Below are positions 34,638 to 43,841 of a stretch of DNA of 64,000 bases, piece after piece (position 1 is the first letter of the stretch; every line of letters starts with the position of its first letter). The DNA comes from Roseiarcus sp036488815 (GTDB lineage: Bacteria; Pseudomonadota; Alphaproteobacteria; Rhizobiales; Beijerinckiaceae): the NCBI GenBank assembly GCA_036488815.1, contig DASXGX010000097.1, positions 44,387 through 108,386 of the forward strand, written 5' to 3'. The translations under genes and the position numbers were made by a program. The notes below the pieces were generated by a model, which saw only the letters and a list, made by a program, of their open reading frames with translations, ran no database searches and was not told where the DNA came from.

Positions 34638-36000
34638 CAAGATTTTTCAAACGACAAGCTTTCGCCTGGTCGCCGTCTACCTCGGCGTATTCACGCTGTC
34701 GGTCGTGATACTTGGAGTCGTGGTTTATTTCAACGTAGGCAGGCAATACGAGACTGAATTTGACGAACGGGTTACAACGGAAACCCGTGCGCTTCTGAAC
34801 TACGCTCGGACCCATGACGCAGACGCGTTGGCGGAGAGGATCCGGTTTCTGACCCGGCAGGCCGGGGCGCTTGACTATCGGCTGGAAGGGCCGACCGGCG
34901 CGCTTGTCGCGGGGGGCCTGAAGTCGATCAGAACGAAAGACGGAAAATACCGCGACGGCTGGATTGAAATCGCCACGCCCGAGCCCGGGTCGAAAGCCGC
35001 TTCTGACGTCGAATGGGAGCGCGCGCTGGTCTCGACGCTCGACAATGGGGACGTTCTGGTCGTCGGCCAGCAACTCACCGCGGTCAATGAAGCGCGGCGA
35101 GCCGTTTTGGTCGCCTTCGCCTGGGGACTCGCCGCGACCCTGGTCTTGGGAGCGGCCGGCGGCCTCGTCATCAGCGCCAGCTTCCTTCGCCGGCTCGATG
35201 GGATGAGCCGCGCCGCGGAGGGGATCATGGCGGGAAATCTTCGCAAGCGTATTCCCGAAATCAACGCCAACGACGATTTGGGTCGCTTGGCGCACACTTT
35301 CAACCGAATGCTCGAGCGGATCGAAAGGCTGATCGAGGCCAATCGGCACGTGAGCCACGATATCGCGCACGACTTGCGAAAGCCTTTGGCGCGCATCGTC
35401 CGACGCCTGGAAGCGGCGCGAGCGAGCAATGTCGGGGTTCGAGAATACCAACAGGCGGTCGATGACGCCATTGCGGACGTCTACGGCGTCCTCGAGACAT
35501 TCAACGCCCTGCTTCGCATCGCTCAGGTCGAAACCGGAGCTCGCCAAGCCGGCTTCAAGATGGTCGATCTGTCCACCATAGCGCGCGAAGTCGCCGAGGC
35601 GTTTCTTCCGGCCGCCGACGATGAAGGAAAGACGCTGAAAATTGAGACGAGCGTCTCGCTCGCGTTGGCGGGCGACGAAGAATTGTTGAAACAAATGGTC
35701 GCCAATGTCATCGACAACGCCTTGCGGCACACCCCGAAAGGCACGCGCATCGACGTCCGTAGCATTCAGATCGCCGGCGTCGCGACGCTCGTGATTGGCG
35801 ACGATGGGGCCGGCGTGCCGGAAGCCGAACGCCAACGCATTTTTGAGCGCTTCTATCGCCTTGACGAGGCGCGCACGACTCCTGGGGATGGTCTCGGCCT
35901 CAGCCTTGTCGTAGCGGTCGCCGAGCTCCATGGCATGAAAGTCGTCGCGGAGGACAATCGTCCGGGACTGCGCATAGCCATCGAGGCGCCTACGAACTGA
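34627..36000 (+). CDS. Membrane sensor histidine kinase
   Basis: 457 residues: membrane segment 1 about 12-33 (LVAVYLGVFTLSVVILGVVVYF), periplasmic part to about 157, segment 2 (AWGLAATLVLGAAGGLVIS), HAMP (about 182-236), DHp with SHDIAHDLRKPL (phospho-acceptor His248) and HATPase (NVIDNALRHTPKG, DDGAGVP, GDGLGLSLV). GTG start inside the regulator gene, 11-base overlap, indicating translational coupling. Signal unknown. Confidence 0.93.
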   Translation: MRHNKIFQTTSFRLVAVYLGVFTLSVVILGVVVYFNVGRQYETEFDERVTTETRALLNYARTHDADALAERIRFLTRQAGALDYRLEGPTGALVAGGLKSIRTKDGKYRDGWIEIATPEPGSKAASDVEWERALVSTLDNGDVLVVGQQLTAVNEARRAVLVAFAWGLAATLVLGAAGGLVISASFLRRLDGMSRAAEGIMAGNLRKRIPEINANDDLGRLAHTFNRMLERIERLIEANRHVSHDIAHDLRKPLARIVRRLEAARASNVGVREYQQAVDDAIADVYGVLETFNALLRIAQVETGARQAGFKMVDLSTIAREVAEAFLPAADDEGKTLKIETSVSLALAGDEELLKQMVANVIDNALRHTPKGTRIDVRSIQIAGVATLVIGDDGAGVPEAERQRIFERFYRLDEARTTPGDGLGLSLVVAVAELHGMKVVAEDNRPGLRIAIEAPTN

Positions 36001-36158
36001 CGGAAGAGGTTGGCTCCCGCGTGTCCCTTTTCAGGCAAGCGGCGCTCTAAGCCTCAAGGCATTCAAATCCTAGCGATCAGCGCGGCTCTGCTGTTGAAAA
36101 GCGGCGCGCGCTCGCACATCGTCCTCAGTCCGCAAGGGAGCGCTGTCGAGGATAAGAG

Positions 36159-37520
36159 ATGCGAGCTCATGACCTTCTCGTCGGCCTCGGTTTCGGCGGC
36201 GCCGTCGTTCTCGCCAGCGCTGCGCAAACGGTCTTCGCCGACGACAATTCGACACGCACGGGCGCCGCCGCCTATGGCGATTGGCGAAGCGACGCGCCGG
36301 GCGTGCGCCGTAAGATCACGCCCGCCGACATGCCCGCGTTGGGCGCGAGCCAGGTGTCGACGGGCATGTCGCGTATCGTTCCCCGACGCGACGGCGCCTT
36401 GCCCAAGGTCCCCCCGGGTTTCGCCGTCAGCCTGTTCGCCGCCGGCTTCAACCAGCCGCGCGTCATCCGTGTCGCGCCCAATGGCGACATCTTCGTCGCC
36501 GAGAGCGGCGCGGGGAGGGTGAGGGTGTTGCGCGCCGACGCCGGCGCCGCGAAAGCCGCGAACGCGACGGTCTTCGCCGCTAATCTCACGCGGCCCTATG
36601 GGATCGCCTTTTATCCCCCGGGACCGAACCCCACTTATGTCTACGTCGCAACGTCTGGGCAGGTCGTCCGTTTCCCCTATCGCAGCGGCGACGTGAAGGC
36701 CTCAGGGCCCGCCGAGGTGATCGTCCCTTCGATCCCCGCTGGCCGCGGCCATTGGACGCGCGACCTCGCCTTTTCCGCCGACGGGAAGACCATGTTCGTC
36801 TCGGTCGGCTCAGGCTCCAACGACGGCGAGGACATGCCCGCGCTTCCGGGCGGCGGCATCGCCGTGTTCGCGGCGGCGCATGTTCGCGGGGCTGCCTGGG
36901 GGCCGGAGGAGGACCGCGCCGACGTGCTGGCCTTCGATCCCGACGGCCGCAACATGCGCGTCTTTGCGACCGGCCTGCGCAATTGCTCCGGCCTGACGTT
37001 CCAGCCCGAGACATCGGCGCTCTGGTGCGTCGTCAACGAGCGCGACATGATGGGCGACGACCTGCCGCCGGACTATGCGACCAGCGTGAAAGCCGGCAGC
37101 TTCTACGGATGGCCGTGGTTCTACGTCGGCGCCCACGAGGACCCTCACCATGCCGGGCAGCGCGCGGATCTGGCGAAAGACGTCGCGACGCCGGACGTTT
37201 TGTTTCAGCCGCATTCCGCGCCGCTCGGCGTCGCCTTCTACGAGGGCGCGCAGTTCCCGGGAGACTACAAGGGCGACGCCTTCGTCACGCTCCACGGCTC
37301 GTGGAACCGCGCCAATCGGACGGGCTACAAGGTCGTGCGCCTGATCTTCAAAGACGGCAAGCCGACCGGCGAATACGAGGATTTCCTCGTCGGCTTCGTC
37401 GCCAACGACGCCAGCGTCTGGGGGCGGCCGGTCGGCGTCGCGGTGGCGAAGGACGGAGCGCTGCTCGTCACCGACGACGGCGGCGACGCGGTCTGGCGCG
37501 TCGCCTACAAAGGGCCCTGA
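36159..37520 (+). CDS. PQQ-dependent sugar/L-sorbosone dehydrogenase-like propeller (exported)
   Basis: 453-residue predicted periplasmic protein. An N-terminal signal peptide (MRAHDLLVGLGFGGAVVLAS, cleavage near AAQTVFA) precedes a six-bladed glucose/sorbosone dehydrogenase fold: PRVIRVAPNGDIFVAESGAG, RPYGIAFYPP, HWTRDLAFSADG, GLRNCSGLTFQP, GSFYGWPWFYVG and ending LLVTDDGGDAVWRVAY. Related enzymes use PQQ and pass electrons to the respiratory chain, but substrate is unknown. A signal-peptide YVTN propeller follows on the same strand. Confidence 0.82.
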   Translation: MRAHDLLVGLGFGGAVVLASAAQTVFADDNSTRTGAAAYGDWRSDAPGVRRKITPADMPALGASQVSTGMSRIVPRRDGALPKVPPGFAVSLFAAGFNQPRVIRVAPNGDIFVAESGAGRVRVLRADAGAAKAANATVFAANLTRPYGIAFYPPGPNPTYVYVATSGQVVRFPYRSGDVKASGPAEVIVPSIPAGRGHWTRDLAFSADGKTMFVSVGSGSNDGEDMPALPGGGIAVFAAAHVRGAAWGPEEDRADVLAFDPDGRNMRVFATGLRNCSGLTFQPETSALWCVVNERDMMGDDLPPDYATSVKAGSFYGWPWFYVGAHEDPHHAGQRADLAKDVATPDVLFQPHSAPLGVAFYEGAQFPGDYKGDAFVTLHGSWNRANRTGYKVVRLIFKDGKPTGEYEDFLVGFVANDASVWGRPVGVAVAKDGALLVTDDGGDAVWRVAYKGP

Positions 37521-37740
37521 AGCGCGCCGCGAAACAGTGGACGCCGGTTTTTCGCCCGAAGCGCGCGGCACCCTCTAGCGGCGCTCCAAGGCCGCGCCGC
37601 CTGAGTTTCGCCCCCGCCTCGCCGCAAGTTTTACGTCTAAATTTGCTAATTTGCGGGTTTGTTCATCCCCTGGTCATTCCCTCTCAGCGATGCTCCGAAC
37701 TGGAATGGATCGGCCTCTGGCAGCGGCGTCGCAGATTGAA

Positions 37741-39051
37741 ATGAAGCTCATGTTCTCGCGATTTCTGACGGGCGCCGCGGTGGCGACGCTCGCGGCGTTC
37801 ATCGGTTCGGACTCTATCATCGGCAGCGCCCAGTCGCTGACGATCCCGACGTATTGCGTCGAAGGCGAGCAGTGCGCGGCGCTGTGCCGCAACCTTGTCG
37901 AGGTCGGCCAGACGCCGCAGGACTTCATTCAGCGTGCTTCCTATGAACTCGGCCGGTCGGACTTTTCGGGCCTGCCGCCCGCCAATCTGACCATGCCGGC
38001 GCTGCCCGATCCCAAGGACGTCTATTCGGAAACGACGGCCGGCCGGTTCAGCCCGGCGACTGCGGGCGCGCTGTCGCGCGTCTACGCGCCCAATCTGATC
38101 ACGGGCAGGGTCGACGTCATCGACCCCGACACCTTCAAGGTGGTCGACAGTTACAAGGCGATTCCGAGCCCGCAGCATATCGTGCCGTCCTGGGATCTGC
38201 AGACGCTCTGGGTCTCCGGCGACATGAGCTATCGCGGCGGCCAGGCCTCGGTGGCCGCGATCGACCCGAAGACCGGCAAGGTCGTCAAGACGATCGACGT
38301 GCCCGACGCCTACAACATGTATTTCACGCCGGACGGCCGCTCGGCGATCGTCGTCGCCGAGGCGATGCGGCGCCTCGAGTTTCGCGATCCGCACACGATG
38401 GCGCTGCAAGGCTACATCACCGCGCCGAAGTGCGCCGGCATCAACCACGCCGACTTCGCGCTTGACGGCTCCTATGCGATCTTCACCTGCGAGTACAACG
38501 ATCAACTCGCCAAGATCGACCTGGTCCATCACACGCTCGCCGGCATGTTGCAGTTGTCGCCGGGCCATATGCCGCAGGACATTCGCGTCGCCCCCGACGG
38601 CTCGGCCTATTACGTCGCCGACATGCTGAAGGACGGGCTCGTCGTCGTCGACGGCGACAGCTTCAAGGAGACCGGCTTCATCCCGACCGGCGTCGGCGCG
38701 CACGGCCTTTATCCGAGCCGCGACGGCAAGCTGCTGTACGTCTCCAATCGCGGCACCCACAATCTCGGCGGCGTCAAGGACGGCCAGGGCAGCGTTTCCG
38801 TGCTCGATTTCGCCACGCGCAAGATCGTCGCGACCTGGACGGTCCCAGGCGGCGGCAGCCCGGACATGGGCAATGTGAGCGCCGACGGCAAATGGCTATG
38901 GCTCTCCGGCCGCTACGACGGCGTCGTCTACGCCTTCAACACCGAAGACGGCTCGGTGAAGACGATTCCTGTCGGCGGCATGCCGCACGGCCTGACCGTC
39001 TGGCCCCAGCCCGGCCGCTACTCCCTCGGCCACACTGGCAACATGCGGTAG
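37741..39051 (+). CDS. Exported YVTN-type beta-propeller protein
   Basis: 436 residues from the ATG at 37741, chosen because it gives a clean signal peptide (MKLMFSRFLTGAAVATLAAF). The mature N-terminus has a cysteine cluster (YCVEGEQCAALC), then repeated propeller units such as GRVDVIDPDTFKVVDSY, ASVAAIDPKTGKVVKTIDV and GSVSVLDFATRKIVATWTV, each about 45 residues. Similar proteins bind metals, haem d1 or act as periplasmic scaffolds; function unknown. The 220-base gap before it shows no gene. Confidence 0.75.
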   Translation: MKLMFSRFLTGAAVATLAAFIGSDSIIGSAQSLTIPTYCVEGEQCAALCRNLVEVGQTPQDFIQRASYELGRSDFSGLPPANLTMPALPDPKDVYSETTAGRFSPATAGALSRVYAPNLITGRVDVIDPDTFKVVDSYKAIPSPQHIVPSWDLQTLWVSGDMSYRGGQASVAAIDPKTGKVVKTIDVPDAYNMYFTPDGRSAIVVAEAMRRLEFRDPHTMALQGYITAPKCAGINHADFALDGSYAIFTCEYNDQLAKIDLVHHTLAGMLQLSPGHMPQDIRVAPDGSAYYVADMLKDGLVVVDGDSFKETGFIPTGVGAHGLYPSRDGKLLYVSNRGTHNLGGVKDGQGSVSVLDFATRKIVATWTVPGGGSPDMGNVSADGKWLWLSGRYDGVVYAFNTEDGSVKTIPVGGMPHGLTVWPQPGRYSLGHTGNMR

Positions 39052-39093
39052 GGATCGCCACTGCGGCGAGGCCCTCATCCGGCGCTTCGCGCC

Positions 39094-39165
39094 ACCTTCT
39101 CCCGCAAGCGGGAGAAGGTGATAAGCGGCGCCGCAAAAGCCCCTCTCCCGCCTGCGGGAGAGGGG
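39094..39165. repeat. Two palindromic repeats between convergent genes (family B)
   Basis: Hairpin 1 at 39094-39119 has ACCTTCTCCCGC/GCGGGAGAAGGT arms; hairpin 2 at 39140-39165 has CCCCTCTCCCGC/GCGGGAGAGGGG arms. They lie between the ends of the propeller gene and the UDG gene and may end transcription both ways. Related units occur at 55646-55850 and 57020-57139. Confidence 0.85.
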
Positions 39166-39189
39166 TTGGGGTGAGGGCTTCGGTGAGCG

Positions 39190-40065
39190 CTACCCCGCCC
39201 CGCCAATCTCCTCCACCGCCGCGGCGAGCTTGCGCAAGTCCGCCCAGGCCTGCCGCTTGGCGGCGGGCTGGCGCAGCAGATAGGCGGGGTGGAACATCGG
39301 CAGCGCTCTGATCGCCTCGCCGTCGTCGCCGACATATTCGCGCCAGACGCCGCGCGCGCGCGTGATGCCGTCCTTCGTTTCGAGCAGCGTCTGCGTCGAG
39401 GACGCGCCGAGGCACACGAGCAAGCGCGGGCTCACCAGCGCGATCTGGCGACGCATGAACGGAAGGCATATCGCCGTTTCCTGGGGCGTCGGGGTGCGGT
39501 TGCCGGGCGGACGCCAGGGGACGACGTTGGCGATGTAGACCTTGGTCCGGTCGAGGCCGATCGCGGCGAGCATCCTGTCGAGCAACTGTCCGGCGCGGCC
39601 GACGAACGGCCGGCCCATGCGGTCTTCGTCTGCGCCGGGCGCTTCGCCCACCAGCATGATTCGCGCATGCGGCGAGCCGTCGGCGAAGACGAGCTGCGTC
39701 GCCGTCGCCTTGAGGCCGCAGCCCTCGAAGCGCATCAGCGCGTCGCGCAATTCGTCGAGGTCGCGCGCCGCGGCGGCGATTTCCTGCGCCGAGCGGGCCG
39801 CCTCGTCGGGCGCGGCGATTGGCGCCTGCGCCGAAGCAGACGCGGCTCTTGCCGGCGAACCGGAGACGGCCGCCGCCGGCGCCGCCGCCTGCGCCGGCCT
39901 TGCAGGCGAGGCCGCGGCGGCGCGCACGGGCTTCGCCGCGCTCTCCGCGAAACGATCGTGGGGCGTCTCGTCGATCGCAAGATCGACGCCCGCCTCGATC
40001 CACCAGCGCAAGGCGTCGGCGGCTTCGTGAGGAGTCAGCGGGTCGGATTTCGTGGGCGGGTTCAT
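39190..40065 (-). CDS. Uracil-DNA glycosylase, family 4/5-like
   Basis: 291 residues from the ATG at 40065 (the longer open frame is antisense to the next gene). Residues about 1-115 are an Ala/Pro-rich N-terminal extension; the catalytic domain has GCGLKATATQLVFADG, GEAPGADEDRMGRPFVGRAG, NVVPWRPPGNRTPT and MFHPAYLLR. It excises uracil from DNA. Family-4 enzymes hold a 4Fe-4S cluster on four Cys; three are visible (GCGLK, AICLPF, LLVCLG), while the first of the usual CxxC pair is not, so cluster binding needs checking. Confidence 0.92.
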   Translation of the reverse strand: MNPPTKSDPLTPHEAADALRWWIEAGVDLAIDETPHDRFAESAAKPVRAAAASPARPAQAAAPAAAVSGSPARAASASAQAPIAAPDEAARSAQEIAAAARDLDELRDALMRFEGCGLKATATQLVFADGSPHARIMLVGEAPGADEDRMGRPFVGRAGQLLDRMLAAIGLDRTKVYIANVVPWRPPGNRTPTPQETAICLPFMRRQIALVSPRLLVCLGASSTQTLLETKDGITRARGVWREYVGDDGEAIRALPMFHPAYLLRQPAAKRQAWADLRKLAAAVEEIGGAG

Positions 40066-40216
40066 GGCGGGGTGGCGTGAGGGGCCATCACCTCTAACAC
40101 GCCCGGGCGAGCCGACGAAGCAGCCAAGACTTTCCCGCGGGACTCCTGCAATTAGCGCTTGCGTTTTTTTGCGACGCGTCAATCTTGTTGCCCGTTGTTG
40201 CGGAACGAGAACAAGA

Positions 40217-41893
40217 ATGGCCAGTGAGAGCGAGCTGCCCCCTCGGGAGGCTATGGAATATGACGTGGTCGTCGTCGGGGCAGGGCCGGCGGGGCTTGCG
40301 GCGGCGATCCGGTTGAAGCAGCTCGATCCGGAGATTTCGGTCGTCGTCGTCGAGAAGGGCTCCGTCGTCGGCGCGCATATCCTCTCCGGCGCGGTGATCG
40401 ACCCGATCGGTCTCGACCGCCTGCTGCCGGATTGGCGCGAGGACGCCGAGCGGCCGCTCAAGACACAGGTCGCCGCCGACCATTTCTACTTTCTCGGGCC
40501 GTCGGGCGGCGTGAAGCTGCCGAATTGGCCGATGCCGCGCCTGATGAGCAATCACGGCAATTTCATCGGCTCGCTCGGCGCCGTCACGCGCTGGCTCGCC
40601 GCGCGCGCCGAGGCGCTCGGCGTCGAAATCTATCCCGGCTTCGCAGCGGCCGAGGTTCTCTACGGCGAGAACGGCGAAGTCGTCGGCGTCGCCACGGGCG
40701 ACATGGGAATCAGCCGCGACGGCGAGCCGACCGCGAACTTCACCCGCGGCATGGAGCTGCGCGGCAAATATACGCTGCTCGGCGAGGGCGCGCGGGGCTC
40801 GCTCAGCAAGCAGATCATCGCCCGCTACCAGCTCGACGCCGGGCGCGACCCGCAGAAATACGGCATCGGCCTCAAGGAGCTCTGGCAGGTCCAGCCGTCG
40901 AAGTTCCGCGAAGGCACGGTGCAGCATAGCTTCGGCTGGCCGCTCGGCGGCGGAACGAGCGGCGGCTCGTTCCTCTACCACTACGACGAAAACCTGGTGT
41001 CGGTCGGCTTCGTCGTCCACCTCAACTACCAGAACCCGACCTTGTCGCCGTTCGACGAGTTCCAGCGCTTCAAGACGCATCCGTTGATCCGCGATACGTT
41101 TGAGGGCGGCAAGCGCCTCGCCTATGGCGCGCGGGCGATTTCCTCGGGCGGCTGGCAGTCGGTGCCCAAGCTCGTTTTCCCCGGCGGCGCGCTGATCGGC
41201 TGCGCGGCGGGGTTCGTCAATTTCGCCCGCATCAAGGGCTCGCACAACGCGATCCTGTCTGGGATGCTGGCGGCGCAGAACGCGCATGAGGCGCTTGCTG
41301 CCGGCCGGCGTGGCGATGAGCTCTCCGCCTACGAGGACTCGTGGCGCGCCTCGGACATCGGGCGCGACCTTTTCAAGGTGCGCAACGTCAAGCCTCTGTG
41401 GTCGAAGCTCGGGCTCGCCGTCGGCGTCGCCTGCGGCGGCTTGGACATGTGGACCAATGAATTGTTCGGCGGTTCGCTGTTCGGCACTTTGAAGCACGGC
41501 AAGCCGGACAGCGCGACGCTGAAGCCGCTCGCCGAAGTCACGCCGATCGTCTATCCGAAGCCGGACGGGCGCATTTCGTTCGACAAGGCCTCGTCAGTGT
41601 TCCTCTCCAACACCAATCACGAGGAAAACCAGCCGGTGCATCTGCGCCTGCGCGATCCCTCGATCCCGATTCGCGACAACCTGCCTCGATACGGCGAGCC
41701 GGCGCGCCTCTATTGCCCGGCGGGGGTCTACGAGGTCGTCTACGCCGACGAGGCCAAGCGGTCCGATCCGCGTTTCGTGATCAACGCGCAGAATTGCGTC
41801 CACTGCAAAACCTGCGACATCAAAGATCCCGCTCAGAACATCGACTGGACGCCGCCCGAGGGCGGCGGCGGGCCGAATTATCCGGATATGTGA
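40217..41893 (+). CDS. etfD: Electron transfer flavoprotein-ubiquinone oxidoreductase
   Basis: Inner-membrane FAD/4Fe-4S enzyme that passes electrons from ETF to ubiquinone. 558 residues from ATG 40217. N-terminal FAD motif VVVVGAGPAGLAAAIRLK, then GAHILSGAVIDP, and the C-terminal cluster ligands in YCPAGVYE and NCVHCKTCDIKDP, ending PPEGGGGPNYPDM as usual. The longer open frame upstream lacks conservation. Divergent from the UDG gene. Confidence 0.97.
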   Translation: MASESELPPREAMEYDVVVVGAGPAGLAAAIRLKQLDPEISVVVVEKGSVVGAHILSGAVIDPIGLDRLLPDWREDAERPLKTQVAADHFYFLGPSGGVKLPNWPMPRLMSNHGNFIGSLGAVTRWLAARAEALGVEIYPGFAAAEVLYGENGEVVGVATGDMGISRDGEPTANFTRGMELRGKYTLLGEGARGSLSKQIIARYQLDAGRDPQKYGIGLKELWQVQPSKFREGTVQHSFGWPLGGGTSGGSFLYHYDENLVSVGFVVHLNYQNPTLSPFDEFQRFKTHPLIRDTFEGGKRLAYGARAISSGGWQSVPKLVFPGGALIGCAAGFVNFARIKGSHNAILSGMLAAQNAHEALAAGRRGDELSAYEDSWRASDIGRDLFKVRNVKPLWSKLGLAVGVACGGLDMWTNELFGGSLFGTLKHGKPDSATLKPLAEVTPIVYPKPDGRISFDKASSVFLSNTNHEENQPVHLRLRDPSIPIRDNLPRYGEPARLYCPAGVYEVVYADEAKRSDPRFVINAQNCVHCKTCDIKDPAQNIDWTPPEGGGGPNYPDM

Positions 41894-41993
41894 CGCTCTC
41901 CCTTGGCCTCGGCGCCAAAGCGCCACTTTTCCCTGAGAACGTTTCTCGGATAGAAGTCTGCGCTCGCGCTGATCGCCAAATCTCAAACAGGGA

Positions 41994-43838
41994 ATGTCAA
42001 ACGTGCCAGGCAAGCCTTCGACCCGCGTCCGGGGACCGTTCTTGCGCGTGCTGCTCGCTGGCGGCGCGTTTTGCGCTGCGATTGGGGCGGCTCAGGCGGC
42101 CCAGCCCGAGGCGGCCGCCGTCCAGGTTGGCGACACGCAGGAGGGCAACTACCTCTCTGCGCTGGTCGCCGGCTCCGACCGCGACACCGGCGCCGCCGCC
42201 GTCTACTTTCGCGAGGCGCTGCGCGCCGATCCCAGAAACCCCGATCTTATCGAGCGCGCCTTCGCGGCCGCGCTTGCGGACGGCGACGTCAGCGACAGCT
42301 TCCCGCTCGCCGAACGCTTGATCCAGCGCGATCCCGGCAACAGCCTGGCGCATCTCACGCTCGCCGTCCGTTCGATCGCGAGCGGCCAATTCGCCGTCGC
42401 ACGCAGCCAATTGGCCTCGGGCGACGCGGGTCGCGCGCATGACGTGACGACGACGCTGCTGAGCGCCTGGAGTTACGCCGGCGCCTATGACTTGCGGCAT
42501 GCGCTCGAGGCGCTCGACCGCATCCACGAGCCCGCCCTGACGGTGTTCCGCGATTATCACGCCGGTCTCATCGCCGACCTGCTCGGCGACGTGCCGGAAG
42601 CGCAACGTCGCCTCAAGGCCGCTTACGAGGGCGATAAGAACACCCTGCGGCTGGCCGACGCCTATGCGCGCTTTCTGGCGCGCCACAACGACGTCGAGGG
42701 CGCCAAGAAAATCTATGCCGATTTCGAGCACATCGTTCCTCATCATCCCTTGATCACGAGCGCGCTGGCCGATCTCAATGCGGGCAAGTCGCTCGCCCCG
42801 GTGGTGCGCAACCCGCGCGACGGCGTCGCCGAGGCGCTCTACGGACTCGGCGGGGCGGGCACGCGCCAGGGCGACGAACTGGCGGCGATGATCTATCTGC
42901 GCCTCGCGCTGTACCTGCGTCCCGATCACGATCTGGCGGCGGTTACCGTCGCCAATCTCTTCGAAGACCTCAAACGCGACGACGAGGCGATCCGAGCCTA
43001 CCAACTGGTGTCGACCGCTTCCCCGATGCACGAAAGCGCGGAAATCCAGTCCGCGCTCGAGATGGAGACGATCGGCAAAGCGGACGAGGGGATGAAGCGC
43101 CTTCAGAACATCGTCGCCGCGCATCCGACCGACGTCGAGGCGTGGAGCGCGCTTGGCAGCTTGCAGCGTTCGAGCAAGAAATTCGAGGAAGCGGCGGCTT
43201 CCTACGACAAGGCGATCAGCCTGGTGCCGAACCCCGATCGCAGCAATTGGACTTTGTTCTACTTCCGCGGCATCTGCTACGAGCGCTCGAAGCAATGGCC
43301 GAAGGCGGAAGCCGACTTCAAGAAGGCGTTGGAACTCTATCCCGACCAGCCGCTGGTGCTCAATTACCTCGGCTATTCCTGGGTCGACAAGGGCATCAAT
43401 CTCGACGAAGCGTTCAAGATGCTGCGGCGGGCGGTCGATCTGCGCCCGAGCGACGGCTACATCGTCGATAGCCTGGGCTGGGCGAACTACAAGCTCGGCC
43501 ATTACACCGAGGCGGCGGAGGAACTCGAAAAGGCGATCGATCTCAAGCCCGCCGACCCGGTCGTCAACGACCATCTCGGCGACGCTTATTGGCGGGTGGA
43601 CCGCAAGATCGAGGCGCACTTCCAGTGGAACCACGCGCGCGATATGGAGCCCGATCCGGCCGACCTGCCGAAGATCCTCAAGAAGATCCAGTTCGGCTTG
43701 GCGGACGAACCGGCCAAGGAGGAGCCGGCCAAGGACACGCCGGCTGCGGCCGCCGCGCCGGTCGACTCGGCCACGCCCGCCGCTCCTTCGCCAGCGCCGG
43801 CGCAGGATGCGACGCCGGCCTCCAAGAGCGGCGGCTAG
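41994..43838 (+). CDS. Exported TPR-repeat protein
   Basis: 614 residues with a signal peptide (VLLAGGAFCAAIGAAQA) and about ten tetratricopeptide repeats, clearest near the C-terminus: EAWSALGSLQRSSKKFEEA, AEADFKKALELYPDQP, EAFKMLRRAVDLRPSDG and EAAEELEKAIDLKPADP. The last 50 residues are Ala/Pro/Glu rich. Probably a periplasmic assembly or outer-membrane-linked scaffold. It sits 3 bases before ispE, a pairing often seen in this order of bacteria. Confidence 0.88.
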   Translation: MSNVPGKPSTRVRGPFLRVLLAGGAFCAAIGAAQAAQPEAAAVQVGDTQEGNYLSALVAGSDRDTGAAAVYFREALRADPRNPDLIERAFAAALADGDVSDSFPLAERLIQRDPGNSLAHLTLAVRSIASGQFAVARSQLASGDAGRAHDVTTTLLSAWSYAGAYDLRHALEALDRIHEPALTVFRDYHAGLIADLLGDVPEAQRRLKAAYEGDKNTLRLADAYARFLARHNDVEGAKKIYADFEHIVPHHPLITSALADLNAGKSLAPVVRNPRDGVAEALYGLGGAGTRQGDELAAMIYLRLALYLRPDHDLAAVTVANLFEDLKRDDEAIRAYQLVSTASPMHESAEIQSALEMETIGKADEGMKRLQNIVAAHPTDVEAWSALGSLQRSSKKFEEAAASYDKAISLVPNPDRSNWTLFYFRGICYERSKQWPKAEADFKKALELYPDQPLVLNYLGYSWVDKGINLDEAFKMLRRAVDLRPSDGYIVDSLGWANYKLGHYTEAAEELEKAIDLKPADPVVNDHLGDAYWRVDRKIEAHFQWNHARDMEPDPADLPKILKKIQFGLADEPAKEEPAKDTPAAAAAPVDSATPAAPSPAPAQDATPASKSGG

Positions 43839-43841
43839 CAT

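Noticed and set aside
39094..39165. CRISPR-like repeated hairpins
   Set aside because: Only two related but unequal palindromes with no regular spacers and no cas genes; they are extragenic palindromes.
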